From Bradyrhizobium mercantei (GTDB lineage: Bacteria > Pseudomonadota > Alphaproteobacteria > Rhizobiales > Xanthobacteraceae), in assembly GCF_001982635.1 (NCBI RefSeq), contig NZ_MKFI01000004.1, positions 241,609-305,608 on the forward strand: a stretch of 64,000 nucleotides of DNA. The letters run 5' to 3'. Positions 45,001 to 53,766 of the stretch are shown in pieces. Numbering within the stretch: the stretch's first letter is position 1; each line of letters begins with the position of its first letter. A model generated the notes under the pieces. That model was not told the DNA's origin. It did no database searches and was given only the letters and a program-made list of their open reading frames with translations. The position numbers were made by a program, and so were the translations under genes.

Positions 45001-46769
45001 TCGCTCCCGAGATAGGCGGAGACGACGTCGGGATGGCGCAGCACCGCCATCGACTCGCCGTCCGCGATGCGGCGTCCGAAGTTCAGCACGGTGATGTGCT
45101 GGGCGGCTTCCGAGACCAGCGTCATGTCGTGATCGATGATCAGGATGGTGAGGCCTTGCGCTGCGATGCGCTTGAGCAGCTCATGCAGCTCGAGTTTTTC
45201 GGTCGAGTTGAGGCCGGCGGCCGGCTCGTCGAGCAGCAGCAGCGTCGGGTTCGAGGCCAGCGCCCGCGCGATCTCGATCAGGCGCTGATGGCCGTAGGAA
45301 AAGCTCGAGATCAGTTCGTTGGCGCGGTTGCCGAGGCCGACGAAGGTCAGTGCCTCCATCGCCCGCTCGGTCAGCGCGTCGTCGCCCTTGCCGATCATGG
45401 TGTTGCCGGGGCGCTCTGCGCCGATTTCGACGTTCTCCAGCGCCGTCATCGAGCGGAACAGGCGGATGTTCTGGAAGGTGCGCCCAAGTCCGGCGGCGGT
45501 GCGCTGATGCGGTGCCATGTTGGTGATGTCGGTGCCGTCGAGCACGATCCTGCCCGCGGTCGCCTTGTAGAGGCCGGACAGCACGTTCAAGGTCGTGGTC
45601 TTGCCGGAGCCGTTGGGGCCAATCAACGCATGGACGCTGCCGCGCTTCACCGCGATGTCGACGCCGTCGACCGCCTTGAGGCCGCCGAAATGCTTCGAGA
45701 GCCCGGTGACCTCGAGCACGATATCGCCACCTGATGTCGCGGGCTTGAGCTGGAGCGCTCCGGCAACAGGCGGCGCCCTGGTGTGCGCACGCCAGCGCGT
45801 GAACGCGTCGGACACGAAGCCCCAGATGCCGTCAGGCATGAAGCGGATGATCAGGATCACCGACAGGCCGTAGATCGCAAGATAGAGACCCGGCACACTC
45901 TTGAGGAAGCGCAGCCATTCCGGGATCAGGATCAGCAGGCCGGTGCCGATCACCGAGCCGACCGGCGAGGCCACGCCGCCGAGCAGCGACATGGTCAGGA
46001 ACTGGATCGATTCCGCAAACGAGAACTGGTCCGGGCTGACATAGGCGAAGCCGCCGGCGAACAGGCCGCCCGCGAGACCGCCGAGCACCGCGCACACTGC
46101 AAAGGCGGAGACCTTGGTGCGGAACACGTCGATGCCGTTGACACCCGCCGCGAGCTCATTGTCGCGCACCGCGCGCATGGCGCGGCCAAGCTTGGTGTCG
46201 GGCAGATGCCAGACCAGATAGCCGACGATGGCGAGCATCGCGACGCAGAAGGCGAGATAGCTCTGCGAGGACTGGAACAGCTCGGGCCGGCGAATGTTGG
46301 CGACGCCGTCGGGCCCGTGGGTCACCCCGATGGCATTGATCATCACCAGCGTCACGATCTGCTGGAATGAGATCGTCACCATGGCGAGGTAATGCCCGCC
46401 GAGCCGCAATGTCGACATGCCGAGGAACGCGCCAGCGACCAGCGTGATCGCGCAGCCGCCAACCAGGCAGAGCCAGAAGTTCAGATGCAGGTCGGCGGTG
46501 CCGAGGCCGACGGCATAGGCGCCGAAGCCGAAGAACGCGGCCTGCGCCAGGTTGATCTGGCCGCACAGGCCAAGCACGACCGACAGCCCGAACACCGCGA
46601 TCGAGAACGTCGTGGCCTGCAGCAGGATGTTGAGGATGTAACCGTCGAACCGCATGCCGGCGGCGAGCGCCACCAGCACCGCGGCACCGATGAAATACGG
46701 CAGATGCCGGATGATCAGCGGCTTCGAGCGCACGGCCGGCGCCGGAATCATGTTGTCGCTGGCGCTCAT
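44997..46769 (-). CDS. LivM-LivG fusion: ABC permease joined to ATPase
   Basis: A 590-residue protein carrying an entire LivM permease (about 1-310, with many membrane helices, for example LLQATTFSIAVFGLSVVLGLCGQINLAQAAFFGFGAY in pieces) followed by a full LivG ATPase (about 335-590). ATPase motifs: Walker A GPNGSGKTT, signature FSYGHQRLIEIARAL, Walker B LLLLDEPAAGLN. Fusion rather than two genes is shown by one uninterrupted frame from the ATG at 46769 (MSASDNMIP) to the stop at 44997. A short linker (PPVAGALQLKPATSGG) joins the parts. It overlaps livH by four bases (46766-46769). Confidence 0.93.
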   Translation of the reverse strand: MSASDNMIPAPAVRSKPLIIRHLPYFIGAAVLVALAAGMRFDGYILNILLQATTFSIAVFGLSVVLGLCGQINLAQAAFFGFGAYAVGLGTADLHLNFWLCLVGGCAITLVAGAFLGMSTLRLGGHYLAMVTISFQQIVTLVMINAIGVTHGPDGVANIRRPELFQSSQSYLAFCVAMLAIVGYLVWHLPDTKLGRAMRAVRDNELAAGVNGIDVFRTKVSAFAVCAVLGGLAGGLFAGGFAYVSPDQFSFAESIQFLTMSLLGGVASPVGSVIGTGLLILIPEWLRFLKSVPGLYLAIYGLSVILIIRFMPDGIWGFVSDAFTRWRAHTRAPPVAGALQLKPATSGGDIVLEVTGLSKHFGGLKAVDGVDIAVKRGSVHALIGPNGSGKTTTLNVLSGLYKATAGRIVLDGTDITNMAPHQRTAAGLGRTFQNIRLFRSMTALENVEIGAERPGNTMIGKGDDALTERAMEALTFVGLGNRANELISSFSYGHQRLIEIARALASNPTLLLLDEPAAGLNSTEKLELHELLKRIAAQGLTILIIDHDMTLVSEAAQHITVLNFGRRIADGESMAVLRHPDVVSAYLGSE

Positions 46770-47641
46770 GCTTTCTCCGCGACGCGTTCGCCGAAGATGC
46801 CCTGCGGCCGGAACACCAGGAAGGCGATCAGCACCAGGAAGGCAAAGCCGTCCTTGTACGGAACCGAGATATAGGCGGCGCCGAAGGTTTCGATGACGCC
46901 GAGCGCGAGACCGCCGACGATGGCGCCGGCAACATCGCCGAAGCCGCCGATGATGGTCGCGGCAAACGCCTTCAGCGCAATGGTCGAGCCCATCTGGATC
47001 GAGACGAACAGCACCGGCGCCACCAGGATCCCGGCGAGACCGCCGAGCACGGCTGAATAGATGAATGTGATCATGATCATGGTGGAGACGGAAATGCCGA
47101 GCAGCGAGGCCATCTCCTTGTCCTGCGAGGTCGCCTGCAGCTTCTTGCCGAGCAGCGTCTTCTCGAAGAACCAGAAATTGAACAGCACCAGGAGGATCGT
47201 GACGCCGATGATCAGGAGATACTGGCTGTCGAGATAGACCGGGCCGAGCTGGATGCCGGGCGTATCGAACCAGCCCTGCAGCACCTGCGGCTGCGGACCG
47301 TAGATCGCAAGCACCGAGTTCGACAGCAGGATCGAGGCGCCGATGGTGGCGATGATCACGGGCAGATAGGTGCGGTGGCGCAGCGGATAGTAGACGCCGA
47401 GATTGAAGATGACGCCGAACAGCGCCATGCCGGCGAGCGCGATCAGGAACGACAGCCAATAGGGCCAGCCGAGATCGACCGAGAACACCACCATCAGATA
47501 GGCGGCGACCATCGAGAATTCGCCTTGCGCGAAGTTCACCACGTTGGTGGCGCGGAAGATCAGCACGAAACCGAGCGCGACCAGCGCGTAGACCGCGCCG
47601 ATGCCGATTCCGGTGAACAGCAGTTGGAGAACCAGATCCAT
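46766..47641 (-). CDS. livH: Branched-chain-type ABC permease LivH
   Basis: A 291-residue inner-membrane permease with about eight hydrophobic helices. Typical LivH blocks are GIGAVYALVALGFVLIFRATNVVNFAQGEF, here at the N-terminus in pieces, and the later KAFAATIIGGFGDVAGAIVGG. It pairs with the LivM part of the downstream fusion. It follows the substrate-binding gene after a repeat element at 47722-47823, so expression may differ from that gene. Confidence 0.95.
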   Translation of the reverse strand: MDLVLQLLFTGIGIGAVYALVALGFVLIFRATNVVNFAQGEFSMVAAYLMVVFSVDLGWPYWLSFLIALAGMALFGVIFNLGVYYPLRHRTYLPVIIATIGASILLSNSVLAIYGPQPQVLQGWFDTPGIQLGPVYLDSQYLLIIGVTILLVLFNFWFFEKTLLGKKLQATSQDKEMASLLGISVSTMIMITFIYSAVLGGLAGILVAPVLFVSIQMGSTIALKAFAATIIGGFGDVAGAIVGGLALGVIETFGAAYISVPYKDGFAFLVLIAFLVFRPQGIFGERVAEKA

Positions 47642-47721
47642 GACAGCGCTCGATTGAAAGGCGAAGCGAACATCCCGGCATCAGCCGGATCGGAGTGATT
47701 GCCGTTCGGGAGGTGGTAGGG

Positions 47722-47823
47722 CTCTCTCCCCCCTTGCGGGGGAGAGTTGGAGAGAGGGGTAAGCCACGAATTCCGCCCGAGCGGCTTACCTCTCTCCCTA
47801 ACCCTCCCCCGCAAGGGGGGAGG
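47722..47823. repeat. Inverted-repeat element, CTCTCCCCCC family
   Basis: CTCCCCCCTTGCGGGGGAG (about 47725-47743) is matched at the far end by CTCCCCCGCAAGGGGGGAG (47804-47822), and GTAAGCC/GGCTTAC (47759-47765 and 47783-47789) pair inside. It lies between the periplasmic binding protein gene and livH, where it could stabilise the upstream transcript or attenuate readthrough. Confidence 0.8.
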
Positions 47824-47859
47824 GAACCCATCCATTCGGGCCTCCCTGACCCGCTCGGA

Positions 47860-49005
47860 TCAGTCGTTGAAGTCGATGTGCTTGTCGTAGACGATCTTGC
47901 CCTTGTCGTTCTTCACGACATTGTAGCCGTGCAGGCCGTCGCCGTTCTTGTCGAAATTATACTCGCCCTCGGCGCCGGCGAATTTCTGCGTCGCTAGGAT
48001 GGCGTCGCGGATCTTGTTCGGATCGGTCGAGCCGGCCTTGTTGATCGCAGCCGACAGGATGGTGATCGCGTCATACGGCCAGGCGCTCTGGTTGTCGGGT
48101 GCGGTCTTGTAGGCATCGCGATACGCCTTACCGAACGCCTTCGCGGCATCGCTGGAATCCTCGGCGAAGTCGGCGACACCGTAGGTGTTGAACAGCGCAG
48201 GACCCGCGAGCTTGGTCGAGGAGACCGCCACGACCGAGGGCGAACCGACCCACGGAATGTTGACGCCGAGCTGGCGCAGCTGCCGGGCAAAGATGCCGAG
48301 GTCGTTTTCGAAGGTGAAGTAGGTGCCGAGCACATCGGCGCCGGACTGCTTCACCGCCAGCACGACCGGGGTGAAGTCCTGGCTCTGGTTGGCGTAGCCC
48401 TGGTCAAGCACCGGCGGCGCGCCGAGCTTGGTCAGCGCTTCCGAGAGCGCCTTGCCGCCCGCGGTGCCGAAGGCGTCGGTGGAATGCACGATCGCCCATT
48501 TCTTCTTGCCGAGCGTGTTGACGCCGAAGTCGGCGATCACGCGGCCGGAATAATTGTCGTTGGGGCGGAAGCGGAACAGCCACGGATTGCCCGAATGGGT
48601 GAGATCGGGATTGGTGCCGCCGATCATCACGGGCTTGCCGACCTTGATCACGTCGGGCGCCATTGCCTGCACCTGGGTCGAACGGATCGAGCCGAGGAAC
48701 GCAACGATGTCGGACTGCGCGGCGAGCTTGGAGAACGCGAGCACGATGCCCGGATTGGTCGTCTGGTCGTCCTCGATGACGAGCTCGACCTGCTTGCCGA
48801 GCACGCCGCCGGCCTTGTTGACCGCGGCCAGCGCCAGCTTGGCGCCGTTCTGGGCCCACAGCCCCTGCTCGGCTGCCGGTCCGGTCACCGGCACGCACAT
48901 GCCGATCTTGATGGTCGCTCCTTGCGCCCAGGCGCTGCGCATCAGCGCGGGAGCAGCGAGACCTGCCGCCAAGCCGGCGGAAAATTCACGCCTCGTCAGT
49001 TTCAT
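47860..49005 (-). CDS. ABC transporter periplasmic substrate-binding protein (LivK type)
   Basis: A 381-residue binding protein with an N-terminal twin-arginine-like export signal (MKLTRREFSAGLAAGLAAPALM, in pieces) and a periplasmic-binding fold. Family blocks include IKIGMCVPVTGPAAEQG, VELVIEDDQTTNPG and the C-terminal FDKNGDGLHGYNVVKND. It starts the liv-dehydrogenase-aldolase-dehydratase run. The usual LivK ligands are amino acids; the downstream enzymes suggest a hydroxy acid or sugar acid. Confidence 0.9.
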   Translation of the reverse strand: MKLTRREFSAGLAAGLAAPALMRSAWAQGATIKIGMCVPVTGPAAEQGLWAQNGAKLALAAVNKAGGVLGKQVELVIEDDQTTNPGIVLAFSKLAAQSDIVAFLGSIRSTQVQAMAPDVIKVGKPVMIGGTNPDLTHSGNPWLFRFRPNDNYSGRVIADFGVNTLGKKKWAIVHSTDAFGTAGGKALSEALTKLGAPPVLDQGYANQSQDFTPVVLAVKQSGADVLGTYFTFENDLGIFARQLRQLGVNIPWVGSPSVVAVSSTKLAGPALFNTYGVADFAEDSSDAAKAFGKAYRDAYKTAPDNQSAWPYDAITILSAAINKAGSTDPNKIRDAILATQKFAGAEGEYNFDKNGDGLHGYNVVKNDKGKIVYDKHIDFND

Positions 49006-49293
49006 TCAATCCTCCCTTTCGTGCGCCGAGCTTGATGCCGGCTGCGTTGCGACGAGCTGACGCGTCGATCTGTTGTCCAATCCGCGGCCATCGATCGGCG
49101 CGACGAACAAACGTGAGCCCCGCTGCAGCGCTCCAGGCGCACAACGGCGGCCATCAATCTGGCGTTTGCCGTAGCTAAACATGATTGCACATTGCACGCA
49201 ATAGCCAAAAGTTCGCTGGCAACGGTGCGTAGATGCCTGCTACCAGCGACCATGACGGGATCACGTGATAGTGTGACCGACGGGCAGCCATCG

Positions 49294-50289
49294 ATGTCGA
49301 TTCCAAGAGCGAAATCGCAGACCAGACGGAAACAGCCGGCCTACGCGCTGATCAAGAGCGCATTGGCAAAGCACATCCGGGCCGGCGACGTCCCCGCCGG
49401 CGCGGTGCTCTCCGAATCGGCGATCGCAACCTTGTTCGGCTCCAGCCGCTCTCCGGTGCGGCAGGCCTTCGAACAGCTCGAGCACATCGGCCTGGTGCGC
49501 AGGTTCGACGGCCGCGGCGTCATCGCAGGCAAGCGCAAGGCCGAACCGCGCCGCGTCCCGATCACACCGGAAATGTTTGGGCTGACCGACGGCCCCGTCG
49601 ACGCCGTGCGCAGCGACGCCTGGGACGCGCTCTACTACAAGCTCGAACGCGAGATCATCTACCGGTCGCTGTTCGGACGCTTCCGCGTCAGCGAGCTTGC
49701 ATTGGCGCGGCACTTCCGGGTCGGACGCACGGTTGCGCGCAATCTGCTGCTACGTGCGCAGGCGATCGGAATCCTGGAGAAAGGCGCCAAGGCGCATTGG
49801 TATGTGGTGCCGCTCGACGAGGATCGTCTCCGCGACATCTTCGAGGTGCGCGCAACGCTCGAACCGCTGCTGCTCAAATCGGCGACGGCGAAGATTCCCG
49901 CCGCGCTGCTTGACCGGATGGCGGAGCGGCTGCGTGAGGGGATTCAATACCGCGACCGCGTCGGCGTCGGCGAACTCGACGAGATCGAGGGCGACCTCCA
50001 TATCCGCTGCCTGGGCTACGGCGCCAATCGCGAGATGGTCGAAGCGCTCAAGCGTACCCATTGCGCCTTCGTGATCGGCAAGCACATTCAGGTGGCGCTG
50101 ACCGCGCCGCAGATCGATTCCTTCATGGACGAGCATCTCGTGATCATCGACGCCCTGCGCGCGCGCGACGGCGATGGGGCGGCCGAGATCCTGCGCCGCC
50201 ATATTGAATGGTCCCATTCGAAGGTCGCGGGCTGGATTGCCGAATTCCGCGCCATCAACGTGATCTCGCGCGTGCCCTATATGGCCTGA
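49294..50289 (+). CDS. GntR-family regulator with two winged-helix segments and an FCD-like domain
   Basis: A 331-residue regulator. The first winged-helix GntR segment (about residues 15-75; AKHIRAGDVPAGAVLSESAI) is followed by a second similar segment (about 110-175; LEREIIYRSLFGRFRVSELALARHF). Then comes the C-terminal FCD-type helical effector domain with RDIFEVRATLEPLLLKSA and DEHLVIIDALRARDGD. Most relatives have one winged helix, so the duplication is unusual. The ATG at 49294 (MSIPRAKSQ) is chosen; in-frame ATGs upstream (49252 and earlier) are possible and no clear ribosome site decides. It is divergent from the liv operon and may control it. Confidence 0.8.
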   Translation: MSIPRAKSQTRRKQPAYALIKSALAKHIRAGDVPAGAVLSESAIATLFGSSRSPVRQAFEQLEHIGLVRRFDGRGVIAGKRKAEPRRVPITPEMFGLTDGPVDAVRSDAWDALYYKLEREIIYRSLFGRFRVSELALARHFRVGRTVARNLLLRAQAIGILEKGAKAHWYVVPLDEDRLRDIFEVRATLEPLLLKSATAKIPAALLDRMAERLREGIQYRDRVGVGELDEIEGDLHIRCLGYGANREMVEALKRTHCAFVIGKHIQVALTAPQIDSFMDEHLVIIDALRARDGDGAAEILRRHIEWSHSKVAGWIAEFRAINVISRVPYMA

Positions 50290-50291
50290 CG

Positions 50292-50822
50292 CTACTCGTC
50301 CGCTGCCACTTCGGCGTCCTCCGAGCCCATCCCGGCGAGGCTCGCCTCCAGCGCGCCCAGCATCTCCTGTAGCTCCGCAAGCTTGCGCGCGCCATAGCGC
50401 CTGGTGATCGCGGCATAGATCACCTCCGACGTCGGCGCCACCGCCTCGATCAGTTTCAATCCCTTGGCGGAGATCGAAACCACCGCACGCCGCGCGTCGT
50501 TCTCCGCGGCCTTGCGCTCGATCAACGCGCGCGCCTCGAGATCGCGCAGGATGCGCGACAGGCTCGGTCCGAGCAGAAACGCCACGCGGGCAAGCTCGGT
50601 GACCTCGATCTCATCAACCGCGGTGAGCGCACGCAGGATCCGCCACTGCTGCTCGGTCAGCCCGTGATTGCGCAGCGAGGGACGGAATTGCCGCATCACC
50701 GCTTCGCGCGCGCGGAGCAGCGACATCGGCAGCGAGCGCGAGAACTCGCGCATCGGGGCGCGGCGCGCCGACGCGTCGTCATCCTGCCCCGGCCGCACGT
50801 CGTTCGAATTCTTGCGTACCAT
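50292..50822 (-). CDS. hpaR: MarR-family regulator of homoprotocatechuate genes (HpaR-like)
   Basis: A 176-residue winged-helix regulator. The MarR core is LTEQQWRILRALTAVDEIEVTELARVAFLLGPSLSRILRDLEARALIERK (read in pieces, residues about 55-105), followed by the wing with NDARRAVVSISAKGLKL. In enteric bacteria HpaR represses the hpa operon and is released by homoprotocatechuate or its precursor. Here it is divergent from hpaH, with a perfect palindrome between them. It lies two bases after the stop of the GntR gene on the opposite strand. Confidence 0.85.
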   Translation of the reverse strand: MVRKNSNDVRPGQDDDASARRAPMREFSRSLPMSLLRAREAVMRQFRPSLRNHGLTEQQWRILRALTAVDEIEVTELARVAFLLGPSLSRILRDLEARALIERKAAENDARRAVVSISAKGLKLIEAVAPTSEVIYAAITRRYGARKLAELQEMLGALEASLAGMGSEDAEVAADE

Positions 50823-50887
50823 CGCTCAATCCACCGCAACGATCTTTTGCGTTGCAGCATGCCCCGATTCAGTTTGCGGGAATTCAT

Positions 50888-50899
50888 TTAACATGTTAA
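50888..50899. promoter_or_regulatory. Candidate HpaR operator palindrome
   Basis: TTAACATGTTAA, a perfect 12-bp palindrome, lies 33 bases upstream of the hpaH start and 65 bases upstream of the hpaR start, in the 110-base divergent gap. Symmetry and position fit a MarR-family dimer site. Confidence 0.55.
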
Positions 50900-50932
50900 T
50901 CATCTCCCGACATCCACTTTTGTGTAGCACGC

Positions 50933-51739
50933 ATGGCCCTCTCCAAGGACGATATCCGCGCTGCCGCCGAGCGGCTCGACAGTGCGGAAAAGACCCGCAA
51001 GCAAATCCGCCAGCTCTCGCTGGAATATCCGCGCATCACCCTCGACGACGCCTACGCGATTCAGAAGGCCTGGGTCGAGATGAAGGTGGCGCAGGGCCGC
51101 GTCGTCAAGGGCCACAAGATCGGCCTGACCTCGAAGGCGATGCAGAGCGCGCTCAATATCGACGAGCCGGATTCCGGCGTCCTGCTCGACGACATGTTCT
51201 TTGCCGATGGCGGCCTGGTGCCGACCGATCGCTTCATCGCCACCCGCGTCGAGGCCGAACTCGCCTTCGTGATGAAGCATAGCCTGGCGGGGCCGAACTG
51301 CACGCTGTTCGACGTGCTCAACGCCACCGATTTCGTGGTGCCGGCGCTGGAGATCCTGGACACCAGGGTCGAGCGCGTCGACGCCGAAACCAAGGCGACG
51401 CGCAAGATCTTCGACACCATCGCCGACAACGCCGCCAATGCCGGCATCGTGCTCGGTGGCCGGCCGATCCGCCCGCTGGAGGCCGATCTGCGCTGGATCG
51501 GCGCGCTGTGCTTCCGCAACGGCCAGCTCGAGGAAACCGGGCTCGCCGCCGGCGTGTTGAATCATCCGGCGACCGCGGTGGCGTGGCTTGCCAACAAGAT
51601 CGCGCCGAACGGTTTGGCGCTGGAGGCCGGACAGGTCGTGCTGGCTGGCTCCTTCATCCGTCCGATCGAGACCCGCAAGGGCGACACCATTCAGGCCGAC
51701 TACGGACCGTACGGTTCCGTGAGCTGCTACTTCGCCTGA
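50933..51739 (+). CDS. hpaH: 2-oxo-hept-4-ene-1,7-dioate hydratase HpaH
   Basis: A 268-residue hydratase of the fumarylacetoacetase-like hydratase/decarboxylase group, adding water to 2-oxohept-4-ene-1,7-dioate (OHED) near the end of homoprotocatechuate breakdown. Family blocks include GHKIGLTSKAMQ, SGVLLDDMFF and the metal-site VEAELAFVMK. It is the first gene of the plus-strand run hpaH-hpaF-hpaE-hpaD. A 21-base gap with AGGAGA leads into hpaF. Confidence 0.92.
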   Translation: MALSKDDIRAAAERLDSAEKTRKQIRQLSLEYPRITLDDAYAIQKAWVEMKVAQGRVVKGHKIGLTSKAMQSALNIDEPDSGVLLDDMFFADGGLVPTDRFIATRVEAELAFVMKHSLAGPNCTLFDVLNATDFVVPALEILDTRVERVDAETKATRKIFDTIADNAANAGIVLGGRPIRPLEADLRWIGALCFRNGQLEETGLAAGVLNHPATAVAWLANKIAPNGLALEAGQVVLAGSFIRPIETRKGDTIQADYGPYGSVSCYFA

Positions 51740-51760
51740 CGCACTCAGCAGGAGACCTGC

Positions 51761-52159
51761 ATGCCGCATTTTACGCTTGAATATTCCGCCAATCTCGACG
51801 GCCTCGTCGACATGGGCGCGACCGTCGAAGTGGTCCGCAAGGCCGCGGTCGAGACCGGCATCTTCCCGCTCGGCGGCATCCGTGTTCGCGCCGTCAGGTG
51901 TGAACACTACGCGATCGCCGACGGCCGCAAGAACTACGGTTTCCTCGACATGGTGCTGCGGCTCGGCGAGGGCCGCGACCTCGCCGCCCGCAAGAAGGCC
52001 GGCGAGCATATCTTCAAGGCGCTGTCGGCGCATCTCGATCCGGTATTCGCCAACAGCAAGTTCGCTCTGTCGTTCGACATGCAGATCAACGACAAGGAAA
52101 CCAGCTGGAAACGCAACAACATCCACGACGCACTGAAGGTGGAGACGGTCAATGGATAA
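51761..52159 (+). CDS. hpaF: 5-carboxymethyl-2-hydroxymuconate delta-isomerase HpaF
   Basis: A 132-residue tautomerase-superfamily isomerase. The N-terminus MPHFTLEYSAN supplies the catalytic Pro1 after Met removal, as in the family. A conserved Arg appears in the GIRVRAVRCE region. It converts 5-carboxymethyl-2-hydroxymuconate to its keto isomer. AGGAGACC lies just upstream. The stop overlaps the hpaE start by eight bases, so the two are coupled. Confidence 0.93.
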   Translation: MPHFTLEYSANLDGLVDMGATVEVVRKAAVETGIFPLGGIRVRAVRCEHYAIADGRKNYGFLDMVLRLGEGRDLAARKKAGEHIFKALSAHLDPVFANSKFALSFDMQINDKETSWKRNNIHDALKVETVNG

Positions 52160-53693
52160 AGCCCCGAAATCATCCGCCGACGTATTCCAGGCCAACCGCG
52201 ATCGCGCCGGCCCCCTGCTCGCCAAGTTGAAGGCCGACGGCATCGGCAATGTGATCGACGGCAAGGTCGTGCCGGCGGCCTCCGGCCAGACCTTCGAGAC
52301 GAAGTCCCCTGTTGACGGCGCGGTGCTGGCGACGGTCGCCCGCGGCGATGCAGAGGATATCGACCGCGCCGCAACCGCCGCGGCCAAGGCGTTCAAGGCC
52401 TGGCGCGACATGCCCGCCGCACAGCGCCGCAAGTTGCTGCATCGCGTGGCCGATGCGATCGAGGAGCGCGCCGACGACATCGCCGTGCTCGAATGCATCG
52501 ACACCGGCCAGGCGCACCGCTTCATGGCCAAGGCCGCGATCCGCGCCGCGGAGAATTTCCGCTTCTTCGCCGACAAATGCGGCGAAGCGCGCGATGGTCT
52601 CAACACGCCCTCGGACGAGCACTGGAACATCTCGACCCGCGTGCCGATCGGCCCGGTCGGCGTGATCACGCCGTGGAACACGCCGTTCATGCTCTCGACC
52701 TGGAAGATCGCGCCCGCGCTCGCAGCCGGCTGCACGGTGGTGCACAAGCCCGCCGAATGGTCGCCGGTGACGGCCGATATGCTGGTCAAGCTCGCGAAGC
52801 AGGCCGGGCTTCCCGACGGCGTGTTGAACACCGTGCATGGTTTCGGCGAAGAGGCCGGCAAGGCGCTGACCGAGCACCCCGCGATCAAGGCGATCGGCTT
52901 CGTCGGCGAGAGTTCGACCGGCTCGGCGATCATGGCGCAGGGCGCGCCGACCCTGAAGCGCGTGCATTTCGAGCTCGGCGGCAAGAACCCGGTGATCGTG
53001 TTCGACGACGCCGATCTCGACCGCGCGCTCGATGCCGTCGTGTTCATGATCTACTCGCTCAATGGCGAGCGCTGCACCTCGTCGAGCCGGCTGCTCGTTC
53101 AGGAGAGCATCGCCGGCAAGTTCGTCGAGAAGCTGACTGCGCGCGTCAAGGCGCTCAGGGTCGGTCACCCCCTCGATCCCACAACCGAGATCGGGCCGCT
53201 GATCCATGAGCGGCATCTCGCCAAGGTGTGCAGCTATTTCGACGTCGCCAAAAAGGACGGCGCCACGATCGCGGTCGGCGGCAAGCCGCATGACGGGCCC
53301 GGTGGCGGACATTATGTGCAGCCGACGCTGGTCACCGGCGCGAGCGCCAAAATGCGCGTCGCGCAGGAAGAGGTGTTCGGTCCGTTCCTGACCGTGATCC
53401 CGTTCAAGGACGAGCAAGAGGCGATCGAGATCGCCAATGGCGTCCAGTACGGCCTGACCGGCTATGTCTGGACCGGCGAGATGGGCCGCGCGCTGCGCGT
53501 TGCCGATGCGCTGGAAGCCGGCATGATCTGGCTCAACTCGGAAAACGTCCGCCATCTGCCGACCCCGTTCGGCGGCATGAAATCGTCGGGCATCGGCCGC
53601 GACGGTGGCGACTACTCGTTCGACTTCTACATGGAAACCAAGCACGTCTCGCTCGCGCGCGGGACGCACAAGATCCAGAAACTGGGAATTTAA
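52152..53693 (+). CDS. hpaE: 5-carboxymethyl-2-hydroxymuconate semialdehyde dehydrogenase HpaE
   Basis: A 513-residue NAD-dependent aldehyde dehydrogenase oxidising the ring-cleavage product. Features are the NAD-binding VITPWNTPFMLSTWKIAPALAAG region (in pieces), the general-base Glu in HFELGGKNPVIVF, the catalytic Cys in NGERCTSSSRLLV and the C-terminal GGMKSSGIGRDGGDYSFDFY segment typical of HpaE. It is between hpaF and hpaD. Confidence 0.95.
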   Translation: MDKAPKSSADVFQANRDRAGPLLAKLKADGIGNVIDGKVVPAASGQTFETKSPVDGAVLATVARGDAEDIDRAATAAAKAFKAWRDMPAAQRRKLLHRVADAIEERADDIAVLECIDTGQAHRFMAKAAIRAAENFRFFADKCGEARDGLNTPSDEHWNISTRVPIGPVGVITPWNTPFMLSTWKIAPALAAGCTVVHKPAEWSPVTADMLVKLAKQAGLPDGVLNTVHGFGEEAGKALTEHPAIKAIGFVGESSTGSAIMAQGAPTLKRVHFELGGKNPVIVFDDADLDRALDAVVFMIYSLNGERCTSSSRLLVQESIAGKFVEKLTARVKALRVGHPLDPTTEIGPLIHERHLAKVCSYFDVAKKDGATIAVGGKPHDGPGGGHYVQPTLVTGASAKMRVAQEEVFGPFLTVIPFKDEQEAIEIANGVQYGLTGYVWTGEMGRALRVADALEAGMIWLNSENVRHLPTPFGGMKSSGIGRDGGDYSFDFYMETKHVSLARGTHKIQKLGI

Positions 53694-53766
53694 ACCAGCA
53701 CTGTCATTGCGGGGCGACGCTTAGCGGCGAGCCCGAAATGACGGACCACAAATTGAGGAAACACCA

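Noticed and set aside
50900-53047. 715-codon minus-strand frame antisense to hpaH, hpaF and hpaE
   Set aside because: The three genes on the plus strand have intact catalytic residues and family lengths; the antisense frame has none.
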